A DNA stretch of 64,000 nucleotides from Sclerodactyla briareus (taxonomy: Eukaryota; Echinodermata; Holothuroidea; Dendrochirotida; Sclerodactylidae), in contig JAODTK010001887.1 of assembly GCA_026419785.1 (NCBI GenBank), forward strand, positions 62,001 to 126,000, written 5' to 3'. Both the position numbers and the translations under genes were made by a program. Shown piece by piece: positions 24,600 through 36,629 of this stretch (position 1 is the stretch's first letter; the number at the start of each line of letters is the position of its first letter). The notes below the pieces were generated by a model that was not told the origin of the DNA, made no database searches, and was given only the letters and a program-made list of their open reading frames with translations.

Positions 24600-26450
24600 T
24601 TCTTGAAAAATAAATCAGACTGTTCTTGCTGCATTCACACTCTTAGACTAACAACATCTCAGGAAGGCTATTCCCTCTAAATCACTCTCTGAGAGAAGAA
24701 TTATTTCCGATTTTCCAATCTACATCGTTTACCACGAAGCTTGAAGGAATGACCCCTATAGTGGAATCTTTGAAACCTCAAAGAATAGTGGAAGGAAAGA
24801 CTCTCGGAACCATGAACAATTTTAAAAAACCTGAATCAAATCACCACGAATTCGTCTCAATTCCATCGAACGTTTAGAACTGAGAGACGCCTTTATCTCT
24901 CTTCGTAAGGTAAATCTTTGAGACAGTGAATTAATCTAGGGCCCTCCGATGGACGTTCAATTACCTGCTGGTCTTTCGAGAAATATGGATTCCATACTTG
25001 GACAGAATACTCCAGGTGAGGTCTCACCAGCTGCGTAAACGACCTGACAACATATCTTTATCAAGGAGCTGAAGTGACGTCAATCAGCCAGAATCCTTAC
25101 CTTTCCTCGGAAAAAAAGAAAAAACTTCAGCACACGGCTTAGGAGGTTTCAGAGAAGAATCGAAATGAACACCGAGATCCTTTTCTGAATTCACCTGATG
25201 AATATCTCGCCCATTTAACTTGAAAGAAGCGTTGTGATTCTGGAAACCACCTGCTACTTTGCACTAATCGCATTGAAAAACATTTGCAATCGAAGCCCAT
25301 TTGGAACTTATATCAAGATCCCTTTGGACAATTGCAACATCATCGTTCGAAGTAACCTCCTGATCAACTTGTTAATCGTTGCAAACTTTTTAAAACACTC
25401 TGGAATGCACCGGATCTTCCAGATCGCATATACGCCGAAAAAGGAAAGAGAGGCCCAAGAAACCGATCCTTGGTTAACACTACTACTGACCTTTTGCCGA
25501 GAGAACGAACGCCATTGATGACACTCGTTGTTCCCTATTGGAGAAGCCCACTGACGATCCATTCAAGGACTTCTCCTTAATGCCAAAGCTTTTCATTCAA
25601 GCAAAGAGACCCATGGAGGACCTTATCACCAGCTTTTTTGAGAGTCTTCGGTAAAATTATACCACATCCTGCCGTTGTCAGCGGCACTAGTAACATCTTC
25701 CTAAATTCTGATATATAGTCAAACACGAACGATTTTTTTCCTGAAACTATGCTGATCACCCCGAATAGACTGTATCATCGAAAAAATCGACAATATGATC
25801 TCGATGAGGGATTCTAACAACCTTGCCAGACACAACCCTCGTAAGACTCACTGGCCGTGTAATACAGGAGAGACCGGTTTTTGCCTTTCTTGGGAAATTG
25901 GAGAAACATTTGCTCTCCTCCAATCACCCAAAACAACCCCTTCTTGCAAGGTTCTATTGAAATGATTGCTAATGGAAAGACAACTGGTCAGCAATAGATT
26001 TCAACAAGAGGGGTAACTCCTCGGTGAACCAGGAGCCTTCCCACTTTGGAGCTTCTGCAGTTTCTCCTTAATCACATCAGGGCGAACAACTATATTTACA
26101 ACTATAATTATGGAGCAAGCCCCTACACAGGTCATTGAAATTATATCCGAATGAATACCGTCGAAAAGTAGTTATTGAGGAACGTAGCCATCTCCTAACT
26201 ATCACTGGTTGTATTACCTGAAGCGGACACTAACAGTGGACCAGTGCTGCTTCTTCTTTCACTTTCTGCCACCCCCTAACCTAAGAGAAAAACGCACGAG
26301 GATTATCTTCACTTTAGAGGCAATCTGCCTCTCGAAATCGAGCTTATCACCGACACTAAGCTGGACTAGCCTCTGCTCAACTTTGAAACTATCTAATCAA
26401 ACGAAGAACCAGTAGAACGATAAAAGTCGCAAACGATGTCTGTTACGTTT
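24600..26450 (-). pseudogene. LINE reverse transcriptase and C-terminal domain (broken)
   Basis: Minus-strand fragments in order: a linker of the type S-G-N-x-x-x-D-S-x-E-M-A-T-F-L-N-N-Y-F-S-T-V-F (about 26230-26130); GKAPGF, the equivalent of K-S-P-G-P-D-G (about 26030); an A-K-T-G-L-S-x-x-T-R-P-V-S-L-T block with VVSGKVVRI (about 25880-25810); QHSFRKKNRSC (about 25755-25725); DKVLHGSLCLNEK, the equivalent of the A-F-D-K-V-P-H palm motif (about 25635-25590); V-L-E-W-I; an EKDLGVHFDSSLK stretch (about 25180-25150); VRPHLEYSVQVWNPY (about 25040-24985); and GHSFKLRGKRCRL (about 24755-24700). This is the CR1/L2 order. The A-D-D box is not preserved and several stops interrupt the frame. Confidence 0.88.
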
Positions 26451-26499
26451 ACTGGCCAGAAACTCCTCCCTTTTCATCCAAGAAGGCCTTTTGTTCTTA

Positions 26500-27300
26500 G
26501 TGCGACTTTTTTTTCCCACTTACTTAAATCTTTGCAATGAAACCCTTCCAGGGTCCACAACATTCAAAGTTCCTAAGAAATTCGACCCAATCTACATACT
26601 CACAACCCCATAATTCATCCAATCGTCCCTCGAGAACAGGAACGAGCTCACACGCTTAGGAATATCGACAGAACAAACCTCGAAAGCTATATATCGTGAT
26701 CACTTGCACCAAGGCTTAACCAAAACTCTCTAAATTATCCACGAAACCTGGATCACTACTCAGCACTAAATCTAAACTATTATGTTTCCTGGTAAGGAAT
26801 GAAACAGGCTGCGAAGGGAACAATTTTGAGTGACATTAAAAAAAAGGCAGAACCTCGCCTACCACTGCTACCATCAGACCAAGAATATCTGGATAATGAA
26901 ATCACCAAATAATTGACGCTTACTGGCAACTTGAAAAACATTTAAAAAAGAGCGAGTTATGCTTCAAAAAAGGGGAGCTGTTTGGTGACGAATTATACAA
27001 TAACTACCGACTATAAAGGATCTGGGAATACCTGAGAGTTTTGGAGGCAGTTCAAACCAAACGGAATCGGAATGACGAAACTAAACCAATGTCTGATCTC
27101 TAATGCATCAAGTCAGAACTCAAACAACAAAACTCCCCCCAATGCCCCGGAGGAGAGTATCTGACCGATCCTGCCTATAGAAACCATAACCTGGAACGTG
27201 AACTCGGCTGAGGGACATTTCACGTTTGGCCAAGACTCTGTTAATTCCAACTACGTCAGCTTCCGGTTCCATGGACCAAAATCGGGGGGAACAAACCCCC
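26500..27300 (-). pseudogene. LINE AP-endonuclease domain (broken)
   Basis: Minus-strand fragments: VTESWPNVKCPS in one frame, then VHVPGYGFYRQDRSDTLLRG in another (about 27211-27140); further on F-G-D-F-I, the equivalent of the G-D-F-N motif (about 26905); then NSLDLVLSSDPGFVDNL (about 26780-26730), the equivalent of L-D-L-V-L-T. These are the hallmark strands of the endonuclease of L2/CR1 LINEs. The catalytic Glu of T-E-S-W and the Arg-rich loop are visible; the Asn of G-D-F-N is replaced. Confidence 0.8.
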
Positions 27301-27479
27301 CCCCCTCATTCAAATTAATTCCTTAATACTTGAACATATGACTATCGTAAATAGTATCTAGCTTGCCGGGCCTAGTAGCATTGCGATGCATACTATTTAC
27401 AACCCTGTAGTAGTGGAACCTGTTACCCTCGCTCCCGAATCTAGTTTAACAACTCTCCCTCCACACAGAAATTAACCAA

Positions 27480-27830
27480 TCTGCCTACATTTAAATAGAG
27501 CCCCAGTACATTGAGGTGAATGAGACATCATTAGCGAAAAAAAAATCCCTCCTTCCCCAGGAACACGCACGTCCACAAACTGCATTCCCTGCCCAGCGCA
27601 CTCCAAATCCAACAAATGCTAAGGCCGCTATTATTTCATCAGCAACCGGACCGTCAAAACTTGGGGAATGCCACAAATCGCAACTCTAGACCTAGTGGAC
27701 TTCAGATTGCACAACAGCTCTTTAAATCGGGATCTAGGGACATCCTGGCAGTCCCCCCGTAGGTTAATTAGTCCCTATTCAACACCCACCACTTCTTCTT
27801 CCCCCACATCCTGTTAACCCTCTCACTTAT
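27480..27830 (-). pseudogene. LINE ORF1 esterase-like domain (broken)
   Basis: The minus strand reads, across frames, VEDISERVNRMWGKK, a degenerate L-T-Y-G-x-T-A block, FKELLCNLKSTRSRVAICGI (about 27735-27675), then G-M-Q-F-V-D-V-R with a following EGFFF (about 27600-27540), then LNVLGLYLN (about 27510). This matches the SGNH-type esterase fold found in ORF1 of many CR1/L2 elements: A-R-x-x-D-V-x-E-R-V, H-x-G-T-N-D, L-x-x-x-R-x-R-V-x-x-x-G-I, F-V-D-x-W-x-x-F, and D-x-x-H-L-N. The catalytic Ser block and the D-x-x-H-L site are eroded (L-I-H-L-N in one frame). Sequence upstream to about 28250 is GC-rich and probably further ORF1 or 5' UTR. Confidence 0.75.
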
Positions 27831-28354
27831 GTCCTCCACCTTTCACCCGAATTCAGACACTTGTACGCTTCGGCTTATCACGCGAATTGAACATCTCCCG
27901 ATCCACATACCGTCAATGAGTCTCCACTACAAACACTTCCCTTTAACCTTATCCTTCCCCCACCTTCCACCTTCACTGCCACCCGCTTCACACCTTGAAC
28001 CTCCTGCCTCTTATTCCCCACTCTCTCCCCCCACCGCACATCTCCTACTGACCACCCTGCAGGGCCTCCTCAACCGCCAGCCACAACTAAAACTATTCCT
28101 AGTCGCAAGACCGGGATTCATCGCCAACCCACCCACCAGGTGTCTCCTTGTCCTTACCTACCCCGACTCTCCCCTCCGCCTCCTCCCACATTCCAGTACC
28201 CGCCTCCATTTCCGCTAACCTGACACACTTCCCCTGCACGTATACACATCCTCCCTTTTAGTCCCTCCTGAAACTGACCCTCGAAGCTTCACCCCTGAGC
28301 GGAAATAATCGCCCAACATTTCGGGCAGTCACGCAGAACACCCACCTTTCCTCC

Positions 28355-31300
28355 TGCCGAGCAAACAAACACCGAACAAGCTAAAAGCAGAGAGAGAAAA
28401 AAATGCTCACACACAAATATCGTTCAACTTATCATTTCGACCTCGGTCGCACTTTCAAACGAGAAAACATTTAATAGGTCAAATTGATAAGAGACACTAG
28501 CATAGTCCTACACTATGACACGAACGCAGATAGAAAATACACTACCAGCAACCACTATCTCACTAACGAGAAAAAAAACTCAATATGTTGACAATGCTAT
28601 CAAAGAATGTCATCGGCTACTTGCACGCAAAACAATCTAACAGAACCCGACAAGCTAACAGATGTAGACGAAAAGATTAGAAGTGTAGAAGAAAACACAC
28701 AATACTGTGCGTGATTCTTTGACACATGTAACAACTCCAAGCATAGGTGTCATTCTTTTGGGACGACTCGAATTGCCACTTAAGAGAACAAGGCTCGTCT
28801 TCCTATTTTTTCTAAACTTGACACTCATCGAATTAGTTTGTATGTTTAACTTGCCCACTTGAATGACCTTGAACTGTTCCTTAAGCAAGCAAGTTCGTCC
28901 TCTGCATAATTATATATAATCGCCCCACCTTATTCAACAAACTTGTAGTGACGAGCGTGCTTTCTCGATTTCGCCCTAAGTTATATTTCAGAGTAATGAT
29001 TTCCCAAAGATCTTTTCGACCTTGAATTACTTCACGGGCGGTCCACTTTTTTGTGCTAGTTTGGGACCCAAACCACATTGTCAAACGGGCAATAAAAAAT
29101 GTTGGCCAAAAAACGTTATGTTTGGAAGCTAATGCCACGCACCTCTCCCAACACCACCCCAGGGTTGCGCCCCTGTTGGAATGAGGTACAATCAATAAAA
29201 AGTGTTTTCTCTTTATATATTCAGCAGTCAATTGCCTCATTTTGAACATTATAGTTGTGTGCCTCTGTTTTTACACTAGCATGATTCTTTTCCTATTCTG
29301 GTTTCCTCCTGAACTTCAATGACATTGAACTGAGTGAAAATAGAGGGATCTTTCTTTTTCATATTGGCAACTTTCTAAATAATGGCTTGTCCAGTTACAT
29401 ATATCGAGGCAAACTTGTTTTCAGGAGTTTCGACCTATTTTATTCTTTGGATGACCTTTAACTGAGAAACATCGCTTCTTCCTCCAGCTTGTACATCTAT
29501 TTAATCGCCGCTGGCTCGATTGGATAGATTTGAATACTTTTCAAATCTGAGTTGCTCCTTCATCCCTTTTTTCGTTTATGTACCTCTTCTGACCACTAAC
29601 TGTACCACCGAATACAATCTATTATTTTTTTATACGTCTCCCCTCATCTTCATCTCATGCCTAATTCGAACTTTGATGCATCATCACACACACTCACACA
29701 CAGTCGCAACACACGCATACACACGCACCCACATATTACAAACACCACTACATACACACACATGGACGCATTTGGCCTACACAGCAACCTTTAACTATCA
29801 TTGCGCCGTATCAATAGTCACGGACACTTTGTAACCTTATGTGCTATTTCATATGACGTTGTGCCGGTACCATTACGAAAACTTCTAGCGACTCACTAGA
29901 AAAGCAGAAGGCTGGCTCTATTCTGAGCGTGAGCGTGAAATCCTAATCTAATCTCTTTGAACTGTACGGAGATGTGGTGTCCCCTGGACCCCTGGGGTTA
30001 TTTGGTTATCGCACGTGGGGGTAATGAATACGCTATTTAGGCTGATGAATCACGGGATTAATTGCTCCTTTGTTGAGCTGTAACGGGACGTCTCCGCGTT
30101 ACCTCCTACGTCATTTGGATGAACTGCACGTTATTAGCTGATGACTGTTAGTTTATTTCACTCAACCCGAATATGCGGTCTTGTTCCTCTTAAAATGGTA
30201 TTTTATTTGTAAACTAGGTGGAATAAGCATAGTATAAATTTGAAGAACAGAGAACGAATACCCTACATTCAAATAATCACAGTTCTGAATTTACAAACAC
30301 GGCTTTCATTGCGAAGAATCATTGTGAAGACAAGGGAAGGTGAAACTGAGATATTTGGACAACGAGGATATATCGTAGCTCATTTCCTTTCTTGGTTAGA
30401 ACCTCGTTCGACTGTACCCTGAGAAGACGACACATTTTTCGCTCAACACGGTGTAACCAAATTTGGGAGAAGGGCCAGACATTCATCAGGCCTAATTCCT
30501 AGGATAGAATAACGATACCCCCCCCCCCAGCCCCCAAGCTCCCTCCCTATCAATGATCAGTGTTACAACTTGTTTATCTTCACATACCTATGTCATATCG
30601 GTTATACGATCCATCAGCATTTCACGTACCTATACTTGTTTGAAATACGATTCAATTCTTTATTGCCCCCACGTATAATATACTACTTGTCACATTATTT
30701 TTGTGATGTCCTCGATTATGCGCCATTCTCAACTCCATCCTGATCTTTTGTGAATGTACAAATGATCTTCTCCAATTTTGCATCTTCCTTTGTGTTTTTT
30801 CAGAGGCATAATTTAGGCCCCCACCACCCCCGACCCTCCATTTTTGCAACCATTTGCCGCCATCTAAAAAAAAATATTTTTTTTTTTTTTTCAATGACAA
30901 AAAAACTCAATTATAGGACACAAGGCTTATTCATTAAAGGCAACAAGCCCACCCTGACTGTTCTTCAATTGTTGCCAAACCTTTCATGCATAACGCTTCC
31001 TTTTATAACCACCCTTCTTGAAAATCATCCAGCCAAGTATTCATGAATGAAGCTACAAAAGTTGGTCCAGAATGATACTGGGAGTCCACGACTACCCTCG
31101 TAAATCTTTGGCTTGCGGGCGTTGCCGCGTCATGAGTATTTGGCCAATACATGGAAGCCTCTGGGAACGTCTGTAAATGGTGGAAAGCGCTATATATGCA
31201 TGCATATATTAGTAGGTGGCGGAAACACCTCGCCAAAATGTCCATGACTTTTCATTCGATTCAAATCTCAAGTAGTATGTAACTATCTCTTTGAAGGACA

Positions 31301-32650
31301 TGTTTTTTGCGCCAAATTCGACGAAGTGATATCGGCTTACTATACGGAAACGACCTGGACAATAAAACTAGTACTCTATGGCGATATCCTTGGCATGAAT
31401 ATCCTAAGTGGAGCCATTATTTGTAAAGGCTATAACAAAACAAACCCCATGGAACGTTTCTAGTTTTACTATAGTTCTGGGGTGTCCACTGGCGATGTTG
31501 ATATCTCTTCATGATACACCCACTCTTGTTGAGCCTTGTGTGCCTGCGTGTGCTGTCTCCATGTAGTGTGATACTAGTGCTGTTTCACATAAACCAAACG
31601 AGAAGAAAAAAAGGGAACATACAACCACACACGTCTATTTTCCAAAGACAGAACATAGTTGGAAATCCGTGCTTTTTAACTGCTTTACAAGATGTATGTT
31701 TTCCTACATTCGCCACTAGCCAAGGCTGAACTATACTCAGCGATATAGAGGATTATCAGTTAAGATTCAACTTCTGACCGATGGTAGAACTATTTGGATC
31801 AGAACCCCAGTGGGTGATTCCTGATAGTTCACAACCTTCGCTCAAAGTGTACTACTAACTAACCCGTATCCATTTGTATCCCGTTGTGTATATACTACTC
31901 ACGCTGCAGCTTTCACGAAAGGGATTTTTGTCTGGCCACAGGCTCTTAGAATATATAGGATATATAGCTTTAGAACGCAATTTTATATGAGGAGAATGCA
32001 GTATATTATATTTGGGGGAAACGAGAAACGTCTATGAATTGTGTAAGAAAAAAACAATAACTATGGCAATACATTTGCATGAAATCTGTAGTGAAAGATT
32101 GTGCAAAGCGTTGTCGACCAAACACACCATATGCCGTTCTAATGAAATTAAAATGGAATCCCGTTACGTTAGACGTGGGGCAGTACTTGCCTGATCTCGT
32201 TCCTCCACTATTCCTGCCGTTTCTGTCCTAATGGAGTACAATAAATCAGACCAAGGCCATCTTTGGCCAACAGATTCGAATTTATTTACATAAACTCACT
32301 TGGGTGGGTCAAAGCCATCAGGCATATGAATAAAAGATCAATCCGTTAATAGAAATCGAGGATATAATGATGGCCCTCGGGGTAGGTGGTAATAGAAAAC
32401 TATCAGGACGTCCACACATTCTGTTTAAAGAGTGAGCAATAATCAAGTGAAGGTATCGTTCAGTATCATAAAGGTAACTTGTTCGAAGCCAGATGGTTTT
32501 GATGAGTGCAAAAGATCGCACTCGTTATTTACCCCACCAAGAATTGTCCCAAACTCCCTCTACCGCTACGTAATTAAAGTAGCTTATTTGTTCTTTGAAC
32601 AATAACGTAGCATGTCAGTTGTCTAGAGCCCTCTGGTCAGCTTAAACAGC
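28355..32650. other. Unassigned stretch
   Basis: No gene recognised. It contains a CA-rich stretch (about 29680-29765), a C-rich run at about 30519-30528 and A/T homopolymers near 30867-30891. Minus-strand frames at 28655-28888 and 28881-29249 (122 codons) are the longest here and show no motif I can name. Confidence 0.5.
29680..29765. repeat. CA-rich low-complexity tract
   Basis: Irregular CA/CACA repeats ('cacacacactcacacacag' and similar) inside an otherwise ordinary stretch. Confidence 0.7.
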
Positions 32651-33559
32651 GAAAACGGGATTTATTTAGCATCAGGCAATCGAAATCATACTGGGCAAAT
32701 AATTTGCCCTCCGCTAACATCTATGCCCGCTCATAATTGCACTGAGTAGAGAAATTTCCGGGCAATGGGTGCATGATGAAGAACTAGACAGTAATTCCGC
32801 CGTGTATTCCCCCTCGGAAATTACCCTTTGTGGAACTCCCTTAAGAGGTAGCTCAATAAATCATGTTCATTTGACGTCTGGTGACGGTATTCCCATTCTC
32901 GTGTCCGTTTAATACGAATAGTTAGACAGATCGTTCTTTCAAGATTCCAGTGATCTTGATATGTACCCCAGGTTTTTCAGGGCTAACACAGTCCAACATC
33001 TAACCAATTTTCGTTCAAATCCGAGTTACAATAGATTAGAGTTAGTTAGATAATATCGCACAAACACACACACACACACCAATTGACTTCCGATGAAACT
33101 TGAAAACACCGTCATGTTTCTCGGACGCAACTTTTGTCCCCACCCACCAGTTTCGTGTAAACCGGACAACTGTAACTCTAGGTAAATCGGAAAACCAAGG
33201 CCTCCTTGGGCCACAGATGCCTGAACACGAATTTATTTACATAACTTGACATATACTTGACTGTCTCGACCTACAGGGGTTTGATACACTACCACAGGTT
33301 GGAGGCAGCTGTGCTGATGCCATTCGCGAAAATAAGATGAGGTAAGGTGGCGCGGACGCAGGAGCGTTCAATAAAATTGAAGAGATCCCGGTACTGAGGG
33401 AGCCATCTGTGCACTGGACGTGAGCCAGAACACTCGGATACCCTGCGATTCCGCACCGGCAGCCCAGTAAGGTTCCTGCAGAATGCCGGGTATCTCCTTT
33501 GTTTGTCTCGCCTGAACTTTGTTTCCAAGATAGCACATAGTGGTCACTTTGTTGTTGTG

Positions 33560-33627
33560 TGTGTCTGTCTGTCTGTCTTGTCTGTCTGTCTGTGCTGTCT
33601 GTCTGTCTGTTCCGTCTGTCTGTCCGT
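33560..33627. repeat. (TCTG)n microsatellite
   Basis: Interrupted TCTG/CTGT tetranucleotide repeat. The same tract is found at 36562-36629 in the second copy. Confidence 0.9.
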
Positions 33628-34578
33628 ATGAGCGGTTAGATATCTCCTGAACCGTGGAAGCCATCATGCTGGGAACGTTTTGTGGAGGTGCGCGGTGAGA
33701 TTTTGCCGATGTTCATCCACTTTTCGTCCAAAAGCCCTACTCTTTGCATAATTTGCATATTTAATGCAAATTGGCCCGGAGCTGTGTACAAGATATCTCT
33801 TGTGGGTTGATGGATTGGTGATGCCGTTCGGTTATATAACAACTATGAAAGTGTCCAGAACTTATTAGATTCCTGGCATATATATTCTAATTAGTAAGTC
33901 TACTTTGGCATATTTCCTGCGATATTTTGAAGCTTGTTGGATTTTGACAAACTTGGTGGAGATGGTTTATCTATAGTCCCAATAATTTTACAGTGGACGA
34001 GGTCACCAAAGTTCATTTCATGTTACTAATTTGCATTTACCTAGTCTAATTTGCATAATTTCTTCAGATTTTAAAGGTTGGTTGAATCCTCGAAACTTGG
34101 TGGGGGATGGTACGGCCTTTGATCCTGATAAATATAACAACATGCAAAGGTACTTAAGGGTCATTTAATGTGAAACTTTGCATAAATTACGCAATTTTTT
34201 GAAGTTTTGTTAAATGCCAGTAAAATTGGAACGGGAGCATCCGTGTGCTCGTAGAGTATTTTCCATGGTATTTTTGGGTCATGGATCAACAACCTCTAAG
34301 ACAAGTCAAAAGGTCAAAGTCAAGTTTAAGAATAATGCTTATTTTAGGAGTTACAGGCAAAGAAATAAAAACTGTCAATTTTGGGGTATGTGATAGACTC
34401 TTTGTCTTCAATAGACAAACTAACTCCCGCTATCGATCTGACCACCTGGTCTTCAAGTTACACTGGGCCAAAGTCGATTTGAATACCTTTGGGGCGATAG
34501 CATAGGGCGTGTGTATCTGATTACATAATAATGCCTTTTTGGGGCTTTGGTGCATCATCACATCGATTCAAGCATTTT

Positions 34579-34915
34579 CATAAAAACCGTCATGACATCA
34601 AAGGTCATTTAAGGTCACTCTGGACCCAAGAACTGCGCCAAATAATAACATTTCCTGCAACAGTTCTATTACTGTGTGGTTATATGGCTGGACTTTGGGG
34701 ACAGCAGTCATATTATCATTGGTAACATTTTTTCATAAAACTGTAATGTCATTACGGTCATTCAAGAGGTCACTTATTGGACCAATATGCCAAATAATAA
34801 CATTCCTGCATAGCCTCCAAAGAAACGTAATTTGATATGGCTGTGTTTCGAGACAAGGTGCCATTTATGATGGTAATATTTCATAAAACTGTTATGGTTA
34901 TCAAGGCCATTCATT
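34579..34915 (+). repeat. ~150-bp direct repeats with AGGTCA-type half-sites
   Basis: Units start at 'cataaaaaccgtcatgacat' (34579), 'cataaaactgtaatgtcatt' (34734) and 'cataaaactgttatggttat' (34882, partial), giving periods of about 155 and 148 bp. Units 1 and 2 share 'gccaaataataacatt[t]cctgca'. Unit 1 holds AGGTCA-TTTA-AGGTCA (34602-34617), a direct repeat with 4-bp spacing. A single-spaced pair, 'aggtcaaagtca', lies upstream at about 34311-34322. The same is present at 37581-37917. Confidence 0.75.
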
Positions 34916-35331
34916 AAGCCCAATCTTAATTTGAGAAGTATTGAACTTAGTAAAATAGCCCCCACAAACTCCATACATGTTTTGATTATTATTTTCCGCT
35001 CTCCCCTCTCGCTACCCATTTAAGAATGGTATATCTACTCAGGCATCACTATCAATATAGCAGGAACTATTATTTTGAATTTTTTTATTCTCTTCAACTT
35101 TCAACTTCAACTCTTCAGTATGGTCTTTCTATTCATCTTAAACTCGTTTGCCTATCTGTACAGAAGAGGTTTTCATTATTGTCTTATTTCACACAACAAC
35201 GTCATGGGCATACTGTGACAAAATGTAGAGTACCATTGTTGCAAACAATTGATTGATGCAGCTAGTTACAGTGAATCCCCCTACTGTTATCACCTATAGA
35301 TACCATAGTCCCCTCAATATACAGTAGGGCC

Positions 35332-35600
35332 ATGTCAACACCACATCCTGAGGTGTCAGTTTACACCCACAGGGAATGCTGCGCAAGAGCTGGTGAGAGG
35401 TAGTGGGTGTGAACCCTCGGGAGTTACTGGAAGCAGGTGTATATATAAAGTGGCATACTCTTTGGATGATAGATGCTATTGCTATAGTTCATTTTTTTTC
35501 ATTCCATCACACTTATTTTCTATAATTATTCGCTATATATAATTGCTTATTATGAATATTATACATTTTATTAATAAGACTGAGTCATTCAGTGTTTCTA
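35332..35600 (+). promoter_or_regulatory. Possible LTR-like or pol II promoter-like segment
   Basis: Begins 'tgtcaacaccacatcctgag', has a TATA-like 'gtatatataaag' at about 35440-35450, then an AT-rich stretch with 'aataaga' near 35573. The order (TG start, TATA box, AATAAA-like signal) recalls a solo LTR, but I could not define a CA end, matching terminal bases or a target-site duplication. It is duplicated at 38334-38602. Confidence 0.2.
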
Positions 35601-36561
35601 CTTTGCATGGCTCATTCCAATTTCAAGTTCGTTTGATTTTCATTAACCTTTCGAAGACGGATTTATTCGCATCAGCATATCGAACTATCCTGGGGCAAAT
35701 AATTAATGCCCTCCGCTAACATCTATGCCCGCTCATAATTGCACTGAGTAGCGAAATTTCCGGGCAATGGGTGCATGATGAAGAACTAGACAGTAATTCC
35801 GCCGTGTATTCCCCCTCGGAAATTACCCTTTGTGGAACTCCCTTAAGAGGTAGCTCAATAAATCATGTTCATTTGACGTCTGGTGACGGTATTCCCATTC
35901 TCGTGTCCGTTTAATACGAATAGTTAGACAGATCGTTCTTTCAAGATTCCAGTGATCTTGATATGTACCCCAGGTTTTTCAGGGCTAACACAGTCCAACA
36001 TCTAACCAATTTTCGTTCAAATCCGAGTTACAATAGATTAGAGTTAGTTAGATAATATCGCACAAACACACACACACACACCAATTGACTTCCGATGAAA
36101 CTTGAAAACACCGTCATGTTTCTCGGACGCAACTTTTGTCCCCACCCACCAGTTTCGTGTAAACCGGACAACTGTAACTCTAGGTAAATCGGAAAACCAA
36201 GGCCTCCTTGGGCCACAGATGCCTGAACACGAATTTATTTACATAACTTGACATATACTTGACTGTCTCGACCTACAGGGGTTTGATACACTACCACAGG
36301 TTGGAGGCAGCTGTGCTGATGCCATTCGCGAAAATAAGATGAGGTAAGGTGGCGCGGACGCAGGAGCGTTCAATAAAATTGAAGAGATCCCGGTACTGAG
36401 GGAGCCATCTGTGCACTGGACGTGAGCCAGAACACTCGGATACCCTGCGATTCCGCACCGGCAGCCCAGTAAGGTTCCTGCAGAATGCCGGGTATCTCCT
36501 TTGTTTGTCTCGCCTGAACTTTGTTTCCAAGATAGCACATAGTGGTCACTTTGTTGTTGTG

Positions 36562-36629
36562 TGTGTCTGTCTGTCTGTCTTGTCTGTCTGTCTGTGCTGT
36601 CTGTCTGTCTGTTCCGTCTGTCTGTCCGT
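36562..36629. repeat. (TCTG)n microsatellite, second copy
   Basis: Duplicate of the tract at 33560-33627. Confidence 0.9.

Larger units (their letters stand above)
24480..28350 (-). mobile_element. L2/CR1-type LINE, decayed but structurally complete
   Basis: A minus-strand non-LTR retrotransposon about 3.9 kb long. Protein fragments occur in the expected 5'-to-3' order on that strand: an esterase-like ORF1 segment (about 27830-27480), AP-endonuclease (about 27250-26500), linker and reverse transcriptase (about 26450-25080), and the C-terminal domain (about 25080-24600). Every domain carries stops and frameshifts, so the copy is dead. The insert is purine-rich on its own strand, which explains the C/T-rich plus strand here. 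L2 and CR1 are hard to separate by eye. The esterase ORF1 and the R-G-H-S-x-K-L C-terminal motif fit both. Exact ends and target-site duplications were not determined. Confidence 0.88.
32705..35657 (+). repeat. 3,002-bp tandem duplication, copy 1
   Basis: Every landmark and translated frame in this interval recurs 3,002 bp later (35707-38659). In my reading the two are identical apart from a single base (gtagaga versus gtagcga near 32752/35754). The 49-bp joint 35658-35706 is a noisy version of the ~55 bases preceding copy 1, with several small indels. Inside are a CA run (33061), a TCTG microsatellite (33560), a ~150-bp internal direct repeat (34579) and an LTR- or promoter-like end (35332). 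No coding gene: the 60-100-codon frames lack recognisable motifs. Confidence 0.95.

Noticed and set aside
27829..28218. 129-codon plus-strand ORF rich in Pro, Leu, Thr and His
   Set aside because: It lies antisense to the 5' part of the minus-strand LINE. The skewed composition follows from the C-rich strand.
33237..33667. Overlapping 79-99-codon minus-strand ORFs, repeated at 36239-36669
   Set aside because: They exist in three overlapping frames of the same DNA. One contains a translation of the TCTG microsatellite, and identity between copies reflects the recent duplication, not selection.
35332..35600. Confident call of a solo LTR
   Set aside because: The TG start and TATA-like box are present, but the CA end and a target-site duplication could not be found.
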